Positions 1 to 6,471 of a stretch of DNA of 6,512 nucleotides are shown here, one piece after another. Under the pieces are notes generated by a model. It was not told where the DNA came from. It worked only from the letters and a program-made list of their open reading frames with translations, and did not search any database. Made by a program: the position numbers and the translations under genes. Each line of letters starts with the position of its first letter. The stretch's first letter is position 1. This stretch comes from Roseburia sp. (GTDB taxonomy: Bacteria > Bacillota > Clostridia > Lachnospirales > Lachnospiraceae): the NCBI GenBank assembly GCA_030844625.1, contig JAUUNJ010000143.1, positions 1 through 6,512 of the forward strand. The letters are read 5' to 3'.

Positions 1-2
1 CT

Positions 3-617
3 GGCGTATTGTTGTTGATTGCATCAATAGCTATTGCAGTAGTAGTAAGTGCAGATGTAATCAGTACATTCAGTGAGCAGAAACTTACGAAAGAAAACAT
101 GGCAGTTTTAAAAGCTGCTGATGTGGAAACTGTTTTGAAGTCAGCAAATGTGGCAACTGTTTTAACAGAATCTGCTTTTGGCACAAATACCGAAGATTCA
201 TTACCGACTCAGAATAAGGTGGATGAAAATAATTCATCCATAATAATTGAAAGCAATGATTCAGTAAAAATTACAAAGAAAAAGAGTAAAAAGAAGAACA
301 AAAAGAAAAAGAATAAAAAATCTAAGTCTAAATATTTAGGCACATTTAAAGTTACGGGGTACTGCAGTTGTTCAAGATGTTGTGGCAAAAGCACAGGAAT
401 TACCGCTTCAGGTACTGTTGCAAAGGCTGGAAGAACCATAGCTGCTGACACATCAAAATTGTCATTTGGTACAAAGGTGGTCATTAACGGACACACATAT
501 ACGGTTGAAGATAAAGGTGGCGCGATTAGCGGAAACAGAATTGACATCTTCTTCAGTTCACATGCCAAGGCTCTTCAGTGGGGAGTAAGATACTGCAAGG
601 TGTATGTCCCAAAATAA
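3..617 (+). CDS. 3D-domain (double-psi beta-barrel) cell-wall protein, 5' end cut off by the window
   Basis: The reading frame is open to the left edge, so the true start lies outside; 204 codons are visible. It opens directly in a hydrophobic stretch (GVLLLIASIAIAVVV), the core of a signal peptide or membrane anchor whose basic N-terminus is missing. A low-complexity segment follows, with a nine-residue near-repeat (positions 117-170) and a lysine tract (about 276-332) that may bind wall polyanions. The C-terminal ~95 residues are a 3D domain: GTFKVTGYC, ITASGT, then the three aspartates that name the family, in AAD (447-449), VED (510-512) and RID (543-545). This fold is shared with MltA-type lytic transglycosylases and the Bacillus proteins YabE, YocH and YuiC, so peptidoglycan cleavage outside the cell is the likely role. 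A cysteine cluster YCxCxxCCG (360-386) precedes the domain core. Domain call is firm; enzymatic activity is inferred. Confidence 0.9.
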   Translation, partial: GVLLLIASIAIAVVVSADVISTFSEQKLTKENMAVLKAADVETVLKSANVATVLTESAFGTNTEDSLPTQNKVDENNSSIIIESNDSVKITKKKSKKKNKKKKNKKSKSKYLGTFKVTGYCSCSRCCGKSTGITASGTVAKAGRTIAADTSKLSFGTKVVINGHTYTVEDKGGAISGNRIDIFFSSHAKALQWGVRYCKVYVPK

Positions 618-634
618 TATTTTAGTTAGTAAAG

Positions 635-674
635 AACGGGTAAAAGCAGAAAATAATGCTATTACCCGTTTTTT
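635..674 (+). terminator. Rho-independent terminator after the 3D-domain gene
   Basis: The left arm 635-648 (AACGGGTAAAAGCA) pairs with the right arm 657-670 (TGCTATTACCCGTT), with a single A/A mismatch at 644/661 and an 8-nt loop. It runs straight into T669-T674. It starts 17 nt after the stop codon and separates the 3D-domain gene from the LTA-synthase-like gene. Confidence 0.92.
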
Positions 675-755
675 CTGTAAAAAATAGTAGAAAAATTTTA
701 AAAATGCAATAAAATAAGATATTGTGCAGTTTAACAATGAGGAAGAAAAAAGAAA

Positions 756-760
756 AGAGG
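756..760 (+). promoter_or_regulatory. Probable ribosome binding site favouring the ATG at 772
   Basis: AGAGG lies 11 nt before ATG 772. Spacing is slightly long and the match is partial. The alternative in-frame GTG at 724 has no purine-rich Shine-Dalgarno upstream, only A/T-rich sequence. A TAAAAT at 710-715 could be a -10 box, though with no credible -35; transcripts from it would start at about 722, also favouring the ATG. The choice is not certain. Confidence 0.45.
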
Positions 761-771
761 ATGAAGAAACA

Positions 772-2781
772 ATGGATCAGTTAAAAGAATTTATGAATAA
801 GAAAACTTTTTTTCTAATAGGGAAAATAATTATGGCAATGATAACTGCTGGCATGGCGGTTATGTTTTTTGCCACAGAAAACATGTACAAAGTAACTTCT
901 CCGGAGGAAAAATATCTCATAGGAAGAATTATTGCGGTTATTATTCTGGCGGCATTGGAGATTGCGATTATTTTTGTGAAAAATATTTTAAGCGAAAGAA
1001 TCAATAATATACTTTCTGTAGTACTTTGGATTACCGCAATATTAGGATTATTTGCTCTGCTGGAATATTCCCAGGGCTTTGAAATATTTCGTTTGAGTTT
1101 TTTTGATTTCAAATATAATCTGTTTATCATATTTACATTGCTGGCTTCCTTTTATGTTATTACAAACAGTTTTCGTTTTTCAATTATACTCAGCAGCATT
1201 GCAATATGTTTATTGGGACTGAGTAATTACTATCTGATTCAGTTCAGGGGAACAGGATTACTGGCGTCAGATATTTATAATGTGGGAACAGCAATGAATG
1301 TGGCAGACAACTATGATTATTCGCTGAATTATAATTGTTACATTCTTGTGTTGGTTACTGTTATCATATGTACCATATCTGTCAAATTAAAAAAATATGT
1401 ACCTTTTAGAAAAATAAAAAGGCTTATACCGGCTATCTGTGGTGCGGCGGTCATAGGAGTGTTTTTTGGAAAAGTGATTATAAATGATCAGTTTGATAAA
1501 GAGTGGAAAATTAAAATGTTCAGACCACAGGTATCTTACGAACGTCATGGAAGCATTCTTATGTTTGCTCACAGTTTTCGATACAATATTATAGAAAAAC
1601 CGGAAGAGTATAGTGTGGATCAGGTTAAAGAAATTGCAAAAAATTATATTGGAACCGTAGGAAAATCTGACAAAAAGCCTAATGTTATTGTGATAATGGA
1701 TGAAGCTTTTTCTGATTTGACCCAGATTGGGGATTTTAAACTTTCAGAAGACTGTATGCCTTTTTATCACAGCCTGAAAGAGAATGCAATTAAAGGAAAA
1801 TTATTTGTATCTGTATGTGCGGGGGGAACGGCAAGTACAGAGTTCGAAGCCCTGACATCAAATACCATGGCATTTACTCCATTAAAATCATCCCCATACC
1901 AGATTTATATTAATGATCCCATGCCTTCGCTGGCAACCACGCTGAAAGCACAGGATTATAGTGGAATACTGGCAATGCATCCATATTTGGGAAACGGATA
2001 TAAGAGAGATAAGGTTTATCCTCTACTGGGATTTAATCAGTTTATTACATTAGAAGATTTTAATAATCCAAAATTAATACGAAATTTTGTTTCGGACGAG
2101 GAGGACTTTAATAGAATAATTAAAGAATATGAGGCATCAAAGAAAAATAGTGATAATCCATTTTTTATGTTTAATGTAACGATGCAGAATCACAGTGCAT
2201 ATGACAGAGAATGGGATAATCTCAATATGGATATAACACTTAGCGGTAAAATTGTTAACACGAAATCATCCATATATGTAAATCTTATAAAAGAGACGGA
2301 TAATGCTCTGAAGGGACTTATTGAATATTTTAAAAATGTAGATGAGCCTACGGTTATTGCATTCTTTGGAGACCATCAGCCAAGAATTGGAAGTAATTTT
2401 TACAAACAGGTATTAAAGACTTCGCCTCTGGATAAAAAATATAATGCGTTGAGAAATTATTTTACTGCATTTACTATTTGGGCTAATTATGATATAGAGG
2501 AAAAGGATGATGTGTGGATTAGTGCCAATTACTTGTCTTCCATGATTCTGGATGTGGCAGGAGTTTCCAAAACCGGATATCAGCAATATGTTTCAGAAAT
2601 AAGAGAAGAAGTACCTGTAATTACCCAGCTTGGGTATATAGGAAAAGATGGCAATTTTTATAATAACGACGATAGAAAATCTCCATATTATGATAAATTG
2701 AAAGAATATCAGATAGTTGAATACAATAATTTATTTGATTCTAAAAACAGAATTGATGGATTCTTTGATATAAATGAATAA
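772..2781 (+). CDS. LTA synthase family / phosphoglycerol transferase-like membrane protein (sulfatase fold)
   Basis: 669 residues from ATG 772; an in-frame GTG at 724 would add 16 charged residues (685 aa). About seven hydrophobic segments lie at residues 12-34, 48-70, 77-99, 115-133, 135-156, 187-205 and 217-236, followed by an extracellular alkaline-phosphatase-superfamily domain. Its metal and catalytic motifs are intact: NVIVIMDEAF (E311, matching the metal-binding Glu of LtaS), GGTASTEF (T353, matching the catalytic Thr), KRD (R412), MQNH (H474) and FFGDHQ (D534, H535). LtaS-type enzymes move glycerol phosphate from phosphatidylglycerol onto a growing teichoic acid at the outer membrane face. 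More hydrophobic segments than the five of S. aureus LtaS, and the divergent motifs (MDEAF, GDHQPR), place it among LtaS/MdoB-like paralogues. It may therefore decorate another glycopolymer. It is single-gene, after a terminator and before a separate glnS promoter, and no terminator follows it. Confidence 0.88.
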   Translation: MDQLKEFMNKKTFFLIGKIIMAMITAGMAVMFFATENMYKVTSPEEKYLIGRIIAVIILAALEIAIIFVKNILSERINNILSVVLWITAILGLFALLEYSQGFEIFRLSFFDFKYNLFIIFTLLASFYVITNSFRFSIILSSIAICLLGLSNYYLIQFRGTGLLASDIYNVGTAMNVADNYDYSLNYNCYILVLVTVIICTISVKLKKYVPFRKIKRLIPAICGAAVIGVFFGKVIINDQFDKEWKIKMFRPQVSYERHGSILMFAHSFRYNIIEKPEEYSVDQVKEIAKNYIGTVGKSDKKPNVIVIMDEAFSDLTQIGDFKLSEDCMPFYHSLKENAIKGKLFVSVCAGGTASTEFEALTSNTMAFTPLKSSPYQIYINDPMPSLATTLKAQDYSGILAMHPYLGNGYKRDKVYPLLGFNQFITLEDFNNPKLIRNFVSDEEDFNRIIKEYEASKKNSDNPFFMFNVTMQNHSAYDREWDNLNMDITLSGKIVNTKSSIYVNLIKETDNALKGLIEYFKNVDEPTVIAFFGDHQPRIGSNFYKQVLKTSPLDKKYNALRNYFTAFTIWANYDIEEKDDVWISANYLSSMILDVAGVSKTGYQQYVSEIREEVPVITQLGYIGKDGNFYNNDDRKSPYYDKLKEYQIVEYNNLFDSKNRIDGFFDINE

Positions 2782-2863
2782 AAAATGCGTTATTATTTTA
2801 GGGATTCTGAAAATTAAAGAAAGATATATTGCCTTAAAATATAAAAATAACAGACGCCGGTTG

Positions 2864-2892
2864 TTGAAATAAAGAATTATTTATTGTATAAT
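2864..2892 (+). promoter_or_regulatory. Sigma-A promoter of glnS
   Basis: TTGAAA (2864-2869) and a consensus TATAAT (2887-2892) are separated by exactly 17 nt. Transcription would begin near 2899, giving a leader of about 45 nt that ends in a strong GGAGG ribosome binding site (2934-2938), 6 nt before the ATG. The leader is too short for a T-box or similar riboswitch, so glnS looks constitutively expressed. Confidence 0.82.
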
Positions 2893-2944
2893 TTCTACTA
2901 TTATGTAAAAATAAGTATTCTATTAATAAATTTGGAGGACTGAA

Positions 2945-4648
2945 ATGGAAGCAGAAAGCAAAAAGATAGGAAATGAGAACACTGAGTCTGAAAAAGTTGA
3001 ATCTAAGAATTTTATAGAGCAGATTATAGATCAGGATTTGGAGGAAGGAAGATTTGATCATGTTCAGACCAGATTTCCGCCGGAACCAAACGGATATCTC
3101 CATATTGGACATGCCAAGTCTATTTTATTAAATTATGGTCTTGCACAGGAATATGATGGCAAGTTTAACATGAGATTTGACGATACAAATCCTACAAAGG
3201 AAAAAGAAGAGTTTGTTGAATCTATTTTGAAAGATATTAAGTGGCTTGGTGCTGATTGGGAGGACAGACTTTTCTTTGCATCCAATTATTTTCAACAGAT
3301 GTATGAGGCGGCTGTCAAATTGATTAAAAAAGGGAAAGCTTATGTCTGTGACCTGTCACCGGAAGAAATAAGAGAATACAGAGGTACCCTTACAGAACCA
3401 GGTAAGAACAGTCCATACAGAAATAGAACGGTTGAAGAAAATCTTGAATTGTTTGAAAATATGAAAAATGGTGTTTATAAGGATGGAGAAAGAGTGCTGA
3501 GAGCAAAAATTGATATGGCATCTCCAAATATAAACATGAGAGATCCTATTATCTACAGAGTTGCCCATATGTCACATCATAATACAGGTAATCAATGGTG
3601 CATTTATCCAATGTATGATTTTGCTCATCCTATAGAGGACGCCATTGAGGGTGTAACTCATTCTATCTGTACATTGGAATTTGAGGATCACAGACCTTTG
3701 TATGACTGGGTCGTGACAGAACTGGAATATCAAAATCCTCCAAGACAGATTGAGTTTGCTAAACTTTATGTGACAAATGTGGTGACCGGTAAGAGATATA
3801 TTAAAAAGCTTGTAGAGGATGGAATCGTAGACGGATGGGATGATCCAAGACTTGTTTCCATTGCGGCTCTTAGAAGACGGGGGTTCACACCGGAATCCAT
3901 TAAGATGTTTGTTGAATTGTGTGGCATTTCAAAGAGCAACAGTTCCGTAGATTACGCAATGCTTGAGTACTGTATCAGAGAAGATTTGAAAGCAAAGAAA
4001 CCAAGGATTATGGCAGTGCTTGATCCGATAAAGGTTATAATTGACAATTATCCTGAGGATCAGGTGGAATGGTTTGATGTTGTAAATAATGTGGAGTGCC
4101 CGGAACTTGGTACGAGAAAAGTTCCTTTCTGCAGGGAAATCTATATTGACAGAGAAGACTTTATGGAGGAACCTCCGAAGAAGTATTTCCGATTGTTCCC
4201 TGGCAATGAAGTCAGACTGATGAATGCATACTTTGTTAAGTGTGTTGATTATAAAAAAGATGAGACGGGAAAGGTTACAGAGATTCATTGTACTTATGAT
4301 CCTGAAACGAGAAGTGGAAGTGGATTTACAGGTCGGAAAGTGAAAGGTACAATTCACTGGGTTTCAGCCCGTCATGGTGTCAAATCAGAGGTGAGACTTT
4401 ATGAAAACATTGTGGATGAAGAAAAGGGCAAGTTAAATGAAGATGGAACACTTAACTTAAATCCCAATTCATTGACCATTCTTAATAACTGCTATGTTGA
4501 GCCGAATATTGCAGATGTAAAGCCGGAAGACAAGTTCCAGTTTGTGAGACAGGGATATTTTTGTGCAGATTTGAAAGATCATTCAGCAGAGCATCCGGTA
4601 TTTAACAGAATTGTTTCTTTAAAGAGTTCATTTAAATTACCAAAATAA
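2945..4648 (+). CDS. glnS: Glutamine--tRNA ligase (GlnRS)
   Basis: 567 residues, close to the 554 of E. coli GlnRS. It charges tRNA-Gln directly with glutamine in the cytoplasm, using ATP. The class Ib Rossmann core starts with [11 protein letters not shown] (46-56), the GlnRS form of HIGH, followed by FDDTNP (78-83). The block [11 protein letters not shown] through [10 protein letters not shown] (about 216-258) is nearly identical to the E. coli enzyme and separates it from GluRS, which has PSPTG before HIGH. WDDPRL and RRRGF follow, and the C-terminal ~210 residues form the two anticodon-binding beta barrels. The KMSKS-equivalent loop reads VTGKR (280-284) rather than the usual bacterial VMSKR, keeping the lysine. 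About 30 charged residues precede the core. ATG 2945 is chosen for GGAGG 6 nt upstream. Many Firmicutes lack GlnRS and use GluRS plus GatCAB, so its presence is lineage-informative. Confidence 0.97.
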   Translation: MEAESKKIGNENTESEKVESKNFIEQIIDQDLEEGRFDHVQTRFPPEPNGYLHIGHAKSILLNYGLAQEYDGKFNMRFDDTNPTKEKEEFVESILKDIKWLGADWEDRLFFASNYFQQMYEAAVKLIKKGKAYVCDLSPEEIREYRGTLTEPGKNSPYRNRTVEENLELFENMKNGVYKDGERVLRAKIDMASPNINMRDPIIYRVAHMSHHNTGNQWCIYPMYDFAHPIEDAIEGVTHSICTLEFEDHRPLYDWVVTELEYQNPPRQIEFAKLYVTNVVTGKRYIKKLVEDGIVDGWDDPRLVSIAALRRRGFTPESIKMFVELCGISKSNSSVDYAMLEYCIREDLKAKKPRIMAVLDPIKVIIDNYPEDQVEWFDVVNNVECPELGTRKVPFCREIYIDREDFMEEPPKKYFRLFPGNEVRLMNAYFVKCVDYKKDETGKVTEIHCTYDPETRSGSGFTGRKVKGTIHWVSARHGVKSEVRLYENIVDEEKGKLNEDGTLNLNPNSLTILNNCYVEPNIADVKPEDKFQFVRQGYFCADLKDHSAEHPVFNRIVSLKSSFKLPK

Positions 4649-4663
4649 CATAGAAAATAAAAA

Positions 4664-4749
4664 CTGCTTTATCTTTATGATATGTACTCTCCTTACTGGA
4701 CAACAAAAGTCCGGTAAGGAGGGTACATATCAGATAAGGCAGGTTTTTT
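4664..4749. terminator. Very long bidirectional terminator hairpin between convergent genes
   Basis: The inner arms 4679-4701 and 4709-4731 pair over 23 bp with two G-U wobbles and no mismatch, around a 7-nt loop (AACAAAA). An outer stem of 11 bp follows: 4664-4674 with 4732-4742, one G-U, and a 4-nt bulge (TTAT, 4675-4678) on the left only. Six Ts follow on the plus strand (4744-4749). On the minus strand the hairpin is followed by TTTTTATTTT (complement of about 4653-4663). It starts 16 nt after the glnS stop and faces the end of the minus-strand gene, so it can terminate both. Confidence 0.9.
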
Positions 4750-4789
4750 GGTACTAAGTTTAAATTGTGAGACGTTCTGTTATATAAAA

Positions 4790-5470
4790 TTAAATTTCTT
4801 CTAATTCATCTGAAAGAAATTCGTCATCATTGTCATCGGATTCCATTTTAACATCATCTTCTGTTTCAACACTGGCATCAGATGAATTGGAAGCAGTAGA
4901 TGGATGTGGTTCCAGATCTTCGTCTTCAAAATCGTCTTCGGAGAAATCTTCAAAATCATTGGAAGGCTTCATAAACTTATCTACTGTATCCGTTACTTTT
5001 TCTTTTGCAACGTCTACAGCATCAGAAACTTTATCTTTGACCGCCTGGATATTATCTTCCCCTACTTTATCAACAACAATGTCCTTTGCCTCATTTGCCT
5101 TATCCTTAGCAAATGTTGCAGCTTCATCAATTTTATCTTTTGCCAGATCCATTTTATCTTTCATGGCTGCAACTTTTTCTTCTCCTAATTTGTCGGTAAC
5201 CACATCTTTCATTTTGTCCGTTGCATCAATGACCTTATCTGCTGCAGTATCTGCAACTTTTTTTGCCTTGCGGCTGTTAAAAGTAATGGTAACTTTGGGA
5301 TTACCATCCTTATCATTGTCAGTATCTACATTAAAAATCTTTAAATCATCAAAATCTTCAAATTCTGAAGCTGTATCTCTTTCGTCCTTGCGTTTCTTAA
5401 CATATAATGCACCACCTACAGCAGCACCTGCCACAGCGGCTGTTCCAAACAATCTTTTAAAAAATCCCAT
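4790..5470 (-). CDS. YtxH/LEA-like charged helical protein with N-terminal hydrophobic segment, function unknown
   Basis: 226 residues; start chosen for GGAGG (complement of 5479-5483), 8 nt upstream of the ATG. Visible parts: a basic amphipathic MGFFKRLFG; a short Ala/Gly-rich hydrophobic segment (11-24) with a GxxxGG pattern; KKRKDE; an acidic EFEDFDD (36-42); a short beta-like stretch ending VTITF (60-64); and a long Lys/Asp/Ala-rich amphipathic helical region (about 68-168) carrying a 41-residue repeat. A strongly acidic, Ser/Asp/Glu-rich tail (170-226) with DFEDFSEDDFEDEDLE ends the protein. The layout resembles YtxH-family and LEA/apolipoprotein-like proteins, often linked to stress or the membrane surface, but no catalytic motif is visible and I do not assign a function. 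It is convergent with glnS and divergent from the HAD gene, apparently monocistronic. Confidence 0.85.
   Translation of the reverse strand: MGFFKRLFGTAAVAGAAVGGALYVKKRKDERDTASEFEDFDDLKIFNVDTDNDKDGNPKVTITFNSRKAKKVADTAADKVIDATDKMKDVVTDKLGEEKVAAMKDKMDLAKDKIDEAATFAKDKANEAKDIVVDKVGEDNIQAVKDKVSDAVDVAKEKVTDTVDKFMKPSNDFEDFSEDDFEDEDLEPHPSTASNSSDASVETEDDVKMESDDNDDEFLSDELEEI
4958..5203 (-). repeat. Two tandem 41-residue repeats within the YtxH/LEA-like protein
   Basis: Residues 90-130 (5081-5203) and 131-171 (4958-5080) align without gaps, with 15 identities by eye. The shared core is V-x-D-K-h-G-E-[ED]-x-h-x-A-h-K-D-K. The DNA has diverged, so the duplication is old rather than recent. Confidence 0.7.
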
Positions 5471-5513
5471 ATTTATTTCCTCCGTTTACTTAATTATGTT
5501 TGAATTTAAAATA

Positions 5514-5542
5514 ATTATAATACTATTTTAGCCTAAAATAAA
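5514..5542 (-). promoter_or_regulatory. Candidate promoter of the YtxH/LEA-like gene
   Basis: On the minus strand a consensus TATAAT (complement of 5514-5519) lies about 44 nt before the ATG. The hexamer 17 nt further upstream is only TTTATT (complement of 5537-5542), a poor -35 match. The -10 box is good; the weak -35 and the overlapping palindrome suggest a regulated promoter. Confidence 0.5.
5524..5540. promoter_or_regulatory. 17-bp perfect palindrome, candidate operator
   Basis: TATTTTAG-C-CTAAAATA: two 8-bp arms around one base. It lies four bases upstream of the minus-strand TATAAT and covers the spacer and part of the -35 region, where a bound dimeric repressor would block RNA polymerase. 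The minus-strand core TTAGGCTAA resembles the centre of DtxR/IdeR-type sites, a suggestion only. Confidence 0.5.
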
Positions 5543-5599
5543 GCAGTAATACATAAAAACAGGTTATAAAAAACGGTTTTTATTTGGGCCCTATAAAAC

Positions 5600-5628
5600 T
5601 TGAATAAAAAACATAAAAATGTTAGTCT
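5600..5628 (+). promoter_or_regulatory. Weak candidate promoter of the HAD phosphatase gene
   Basis: TTGAAT (5600-5605), 17 nt, then TAGTCT (5623-5628). The -35 is good, the -10 poor. It is the best-spaced pair I found in front of the gene and would give a leader of about 45 nt. Confidence 0.3.
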
Positions 5629-5679
5629 ATCTATTGTGAATCGGCATATTAAATGAATGTGATGAGGTGAACACAAAAT

Positions 5680-6471
5680 ATGAATAAAAAAATTATTTTT
5701 TTTGATATTGATGGAACAATTTATAAATTTAATACGGGTGTTCCTAAAGATACAAGGGATGCAATAAGATGCTTAAAGAAAAACGGACACATTCCGGTTA
5801 TATGTACGGGCAGAACAAGGTGTATGATATATGAGGAGCACTTGGAACCGGGATTTACTGACATTGTAGCAGGAGCCGGAACTTACGTGGAAATAAGTGG
5901 AGAACAGCGATATCTGGAAGAACTGGAAGAGGGGGAGGCTAGACGGGTAATTGACGGTTTTTTAAATTGTGGTTTTGTGCCTGTAGCGGAAGGAAGGGAT
6001 CATATTTATCTGGGCACGGATTATTCCGATTTGACAGAGCATAATAAAGGATTTATACAGGTGTACCATCAAAAAATACCGGACAAGATTCTCACGATTC
6101 ATGAGCCGGAAATAAAAGTATCAAAAGTAAGTGGAGGATTTACGAGACACAGCAACATGGGAAAAATGATTGCTGAATTTGAAAAAGATTATTCGATTAT
6201 AAATCATAATAATAATCTGTTAGAACTGGTTCCTAAAGCATTTAATAAGGCAAAGGGCATAGAAAGAATGATTCATGAAATGAATATACCGTGGGAAAAC
6301 ACTTATGCTTTTGGAGACAGTTATAATGATATTGATATGTTGGAATATGTAAAGCATGGCTGTGCCATGGGGAACAGTGAAGATGAAATTAAGAAAAGAG
6401 TACCGTATGTTACGGAGGATTTCGATCAAGGAGGAATTGCCAACGCATTAAAGAAATTTGGCCTGATATGA
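5680..6471 (+). CDS. Cof-type HAD-IIB family phosphatase
   Basis: 263 residues, normal for the Cof/YidA group of cytoplasmic sugar-phosphate or cofactor phosphatases. All four HAD motifs are present: I, FFDIDGT (nucleophile D9, acid/base D11); II, ICTGRT (T43); III, the lysine in VPKAFNKAKG (K190); IV, GDSYND (D213, D217), which with motif I binds Mg2+. Residues about 80-185 between motifs II and III form the C2-type cap that sets substrate choice, and GNSEDEIK (231-238) is the usual Cof ending. The start is supported by AGGTGA (5665-5670), 9 nt upstream of the ATG. The substrate cannot be read from the sequence. The gene is divergent from the YtxH-like gene and its stop overlaps the next frame by 4 nt, so it is probably the first gene of an operon. 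Confidence 0.93.
   Translation: MNKKIIFFDIDGTIYKFNTGVPKDTRDAIRCLKKNGHIPVICTGRTRCMIYEEHLEPGFTDIVAGAGTYVEISGEQRYLEELEEGEARRVIDGFLNCGFVPVAEGRDHIYLGTDYSDLTEHNKGFIQVYHQKIPDKILTIHEPEIKVSKVSGGFTRHSNMGKMIAEFEKDYSIINHNNNLLELVPKAFNKAKGIERMIHEMNIPWENTYAFGDSYNDIDMLEYVKHGCAMGNSEDEIKKRVPYVTEDFDQGGIANALKKFGLI

Noticed and set aside
9..14. TTG codons at 9 and 12 as the start of the 3D-domain gene
   Set aside because: The frame is open to the left edge, there is no room to see a ribosome binding site, and starting there would leave a signal segment without its basic N-terminus. The gene is treated as partial.
2786..2857. Imperfect inverted repeat (GCGT...ACGC with TTATTTT/AAAATAA) after the LTA-synthase-like gene as a terminator
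   Set aside because: The stem is short, interrupted by an internal loop, has a large A/T-rich loop and no T-tract afterwards.
2782..2944. T-box or other riboswitch leader before glnS
   Set aside because: The promoter places the transcript start at about 2899, leaving some 45 nt. No AGGGUGGNACCGCG-like T-box or antiterminator structure is present.
2945..4648. Glutamyl-tRNA synthetase instead of GlnRS
   Set aside because: [11 protein letters not shown], the [21 protein letters not shown] block, and the beta-barrel C-terminal half are GlnRS features; bacterial GluRS has PSPTG and an all-helical anticodon domain.
5300..5335. DxDxDG calcium-binding loop (DNDKDG) in the YtxH/LEA-like protein
   Set aside because: The position-12 glutamate expected of an EF-hand loop is missing and there is no flanking helix pair or second copy; the region is simply Asp-rich.
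4830..5531. A long plus-strand open frame (233 codons, Ser-rich) opposite the YtxH/LEA-like gene
   Set aside because: It is the mirror of a Lys/Asp/Glu/Ala-rich gene: those codons read backwards give Ser/Phe/Leu and few stops. It has no convincing start signal, and the minus-strand frame has a good ribosome binding site, -10 box and terminator.
5553..5583. Inverted repeat ATAAAAAC/GTTTTTAT in the divergent intergenic region
   Set aside because: It consists almost only of A and T runs, with a 15-nt spacer; such pairs are expected by chance in DNA of this composition and it does not sit on a recognisable promoter element.
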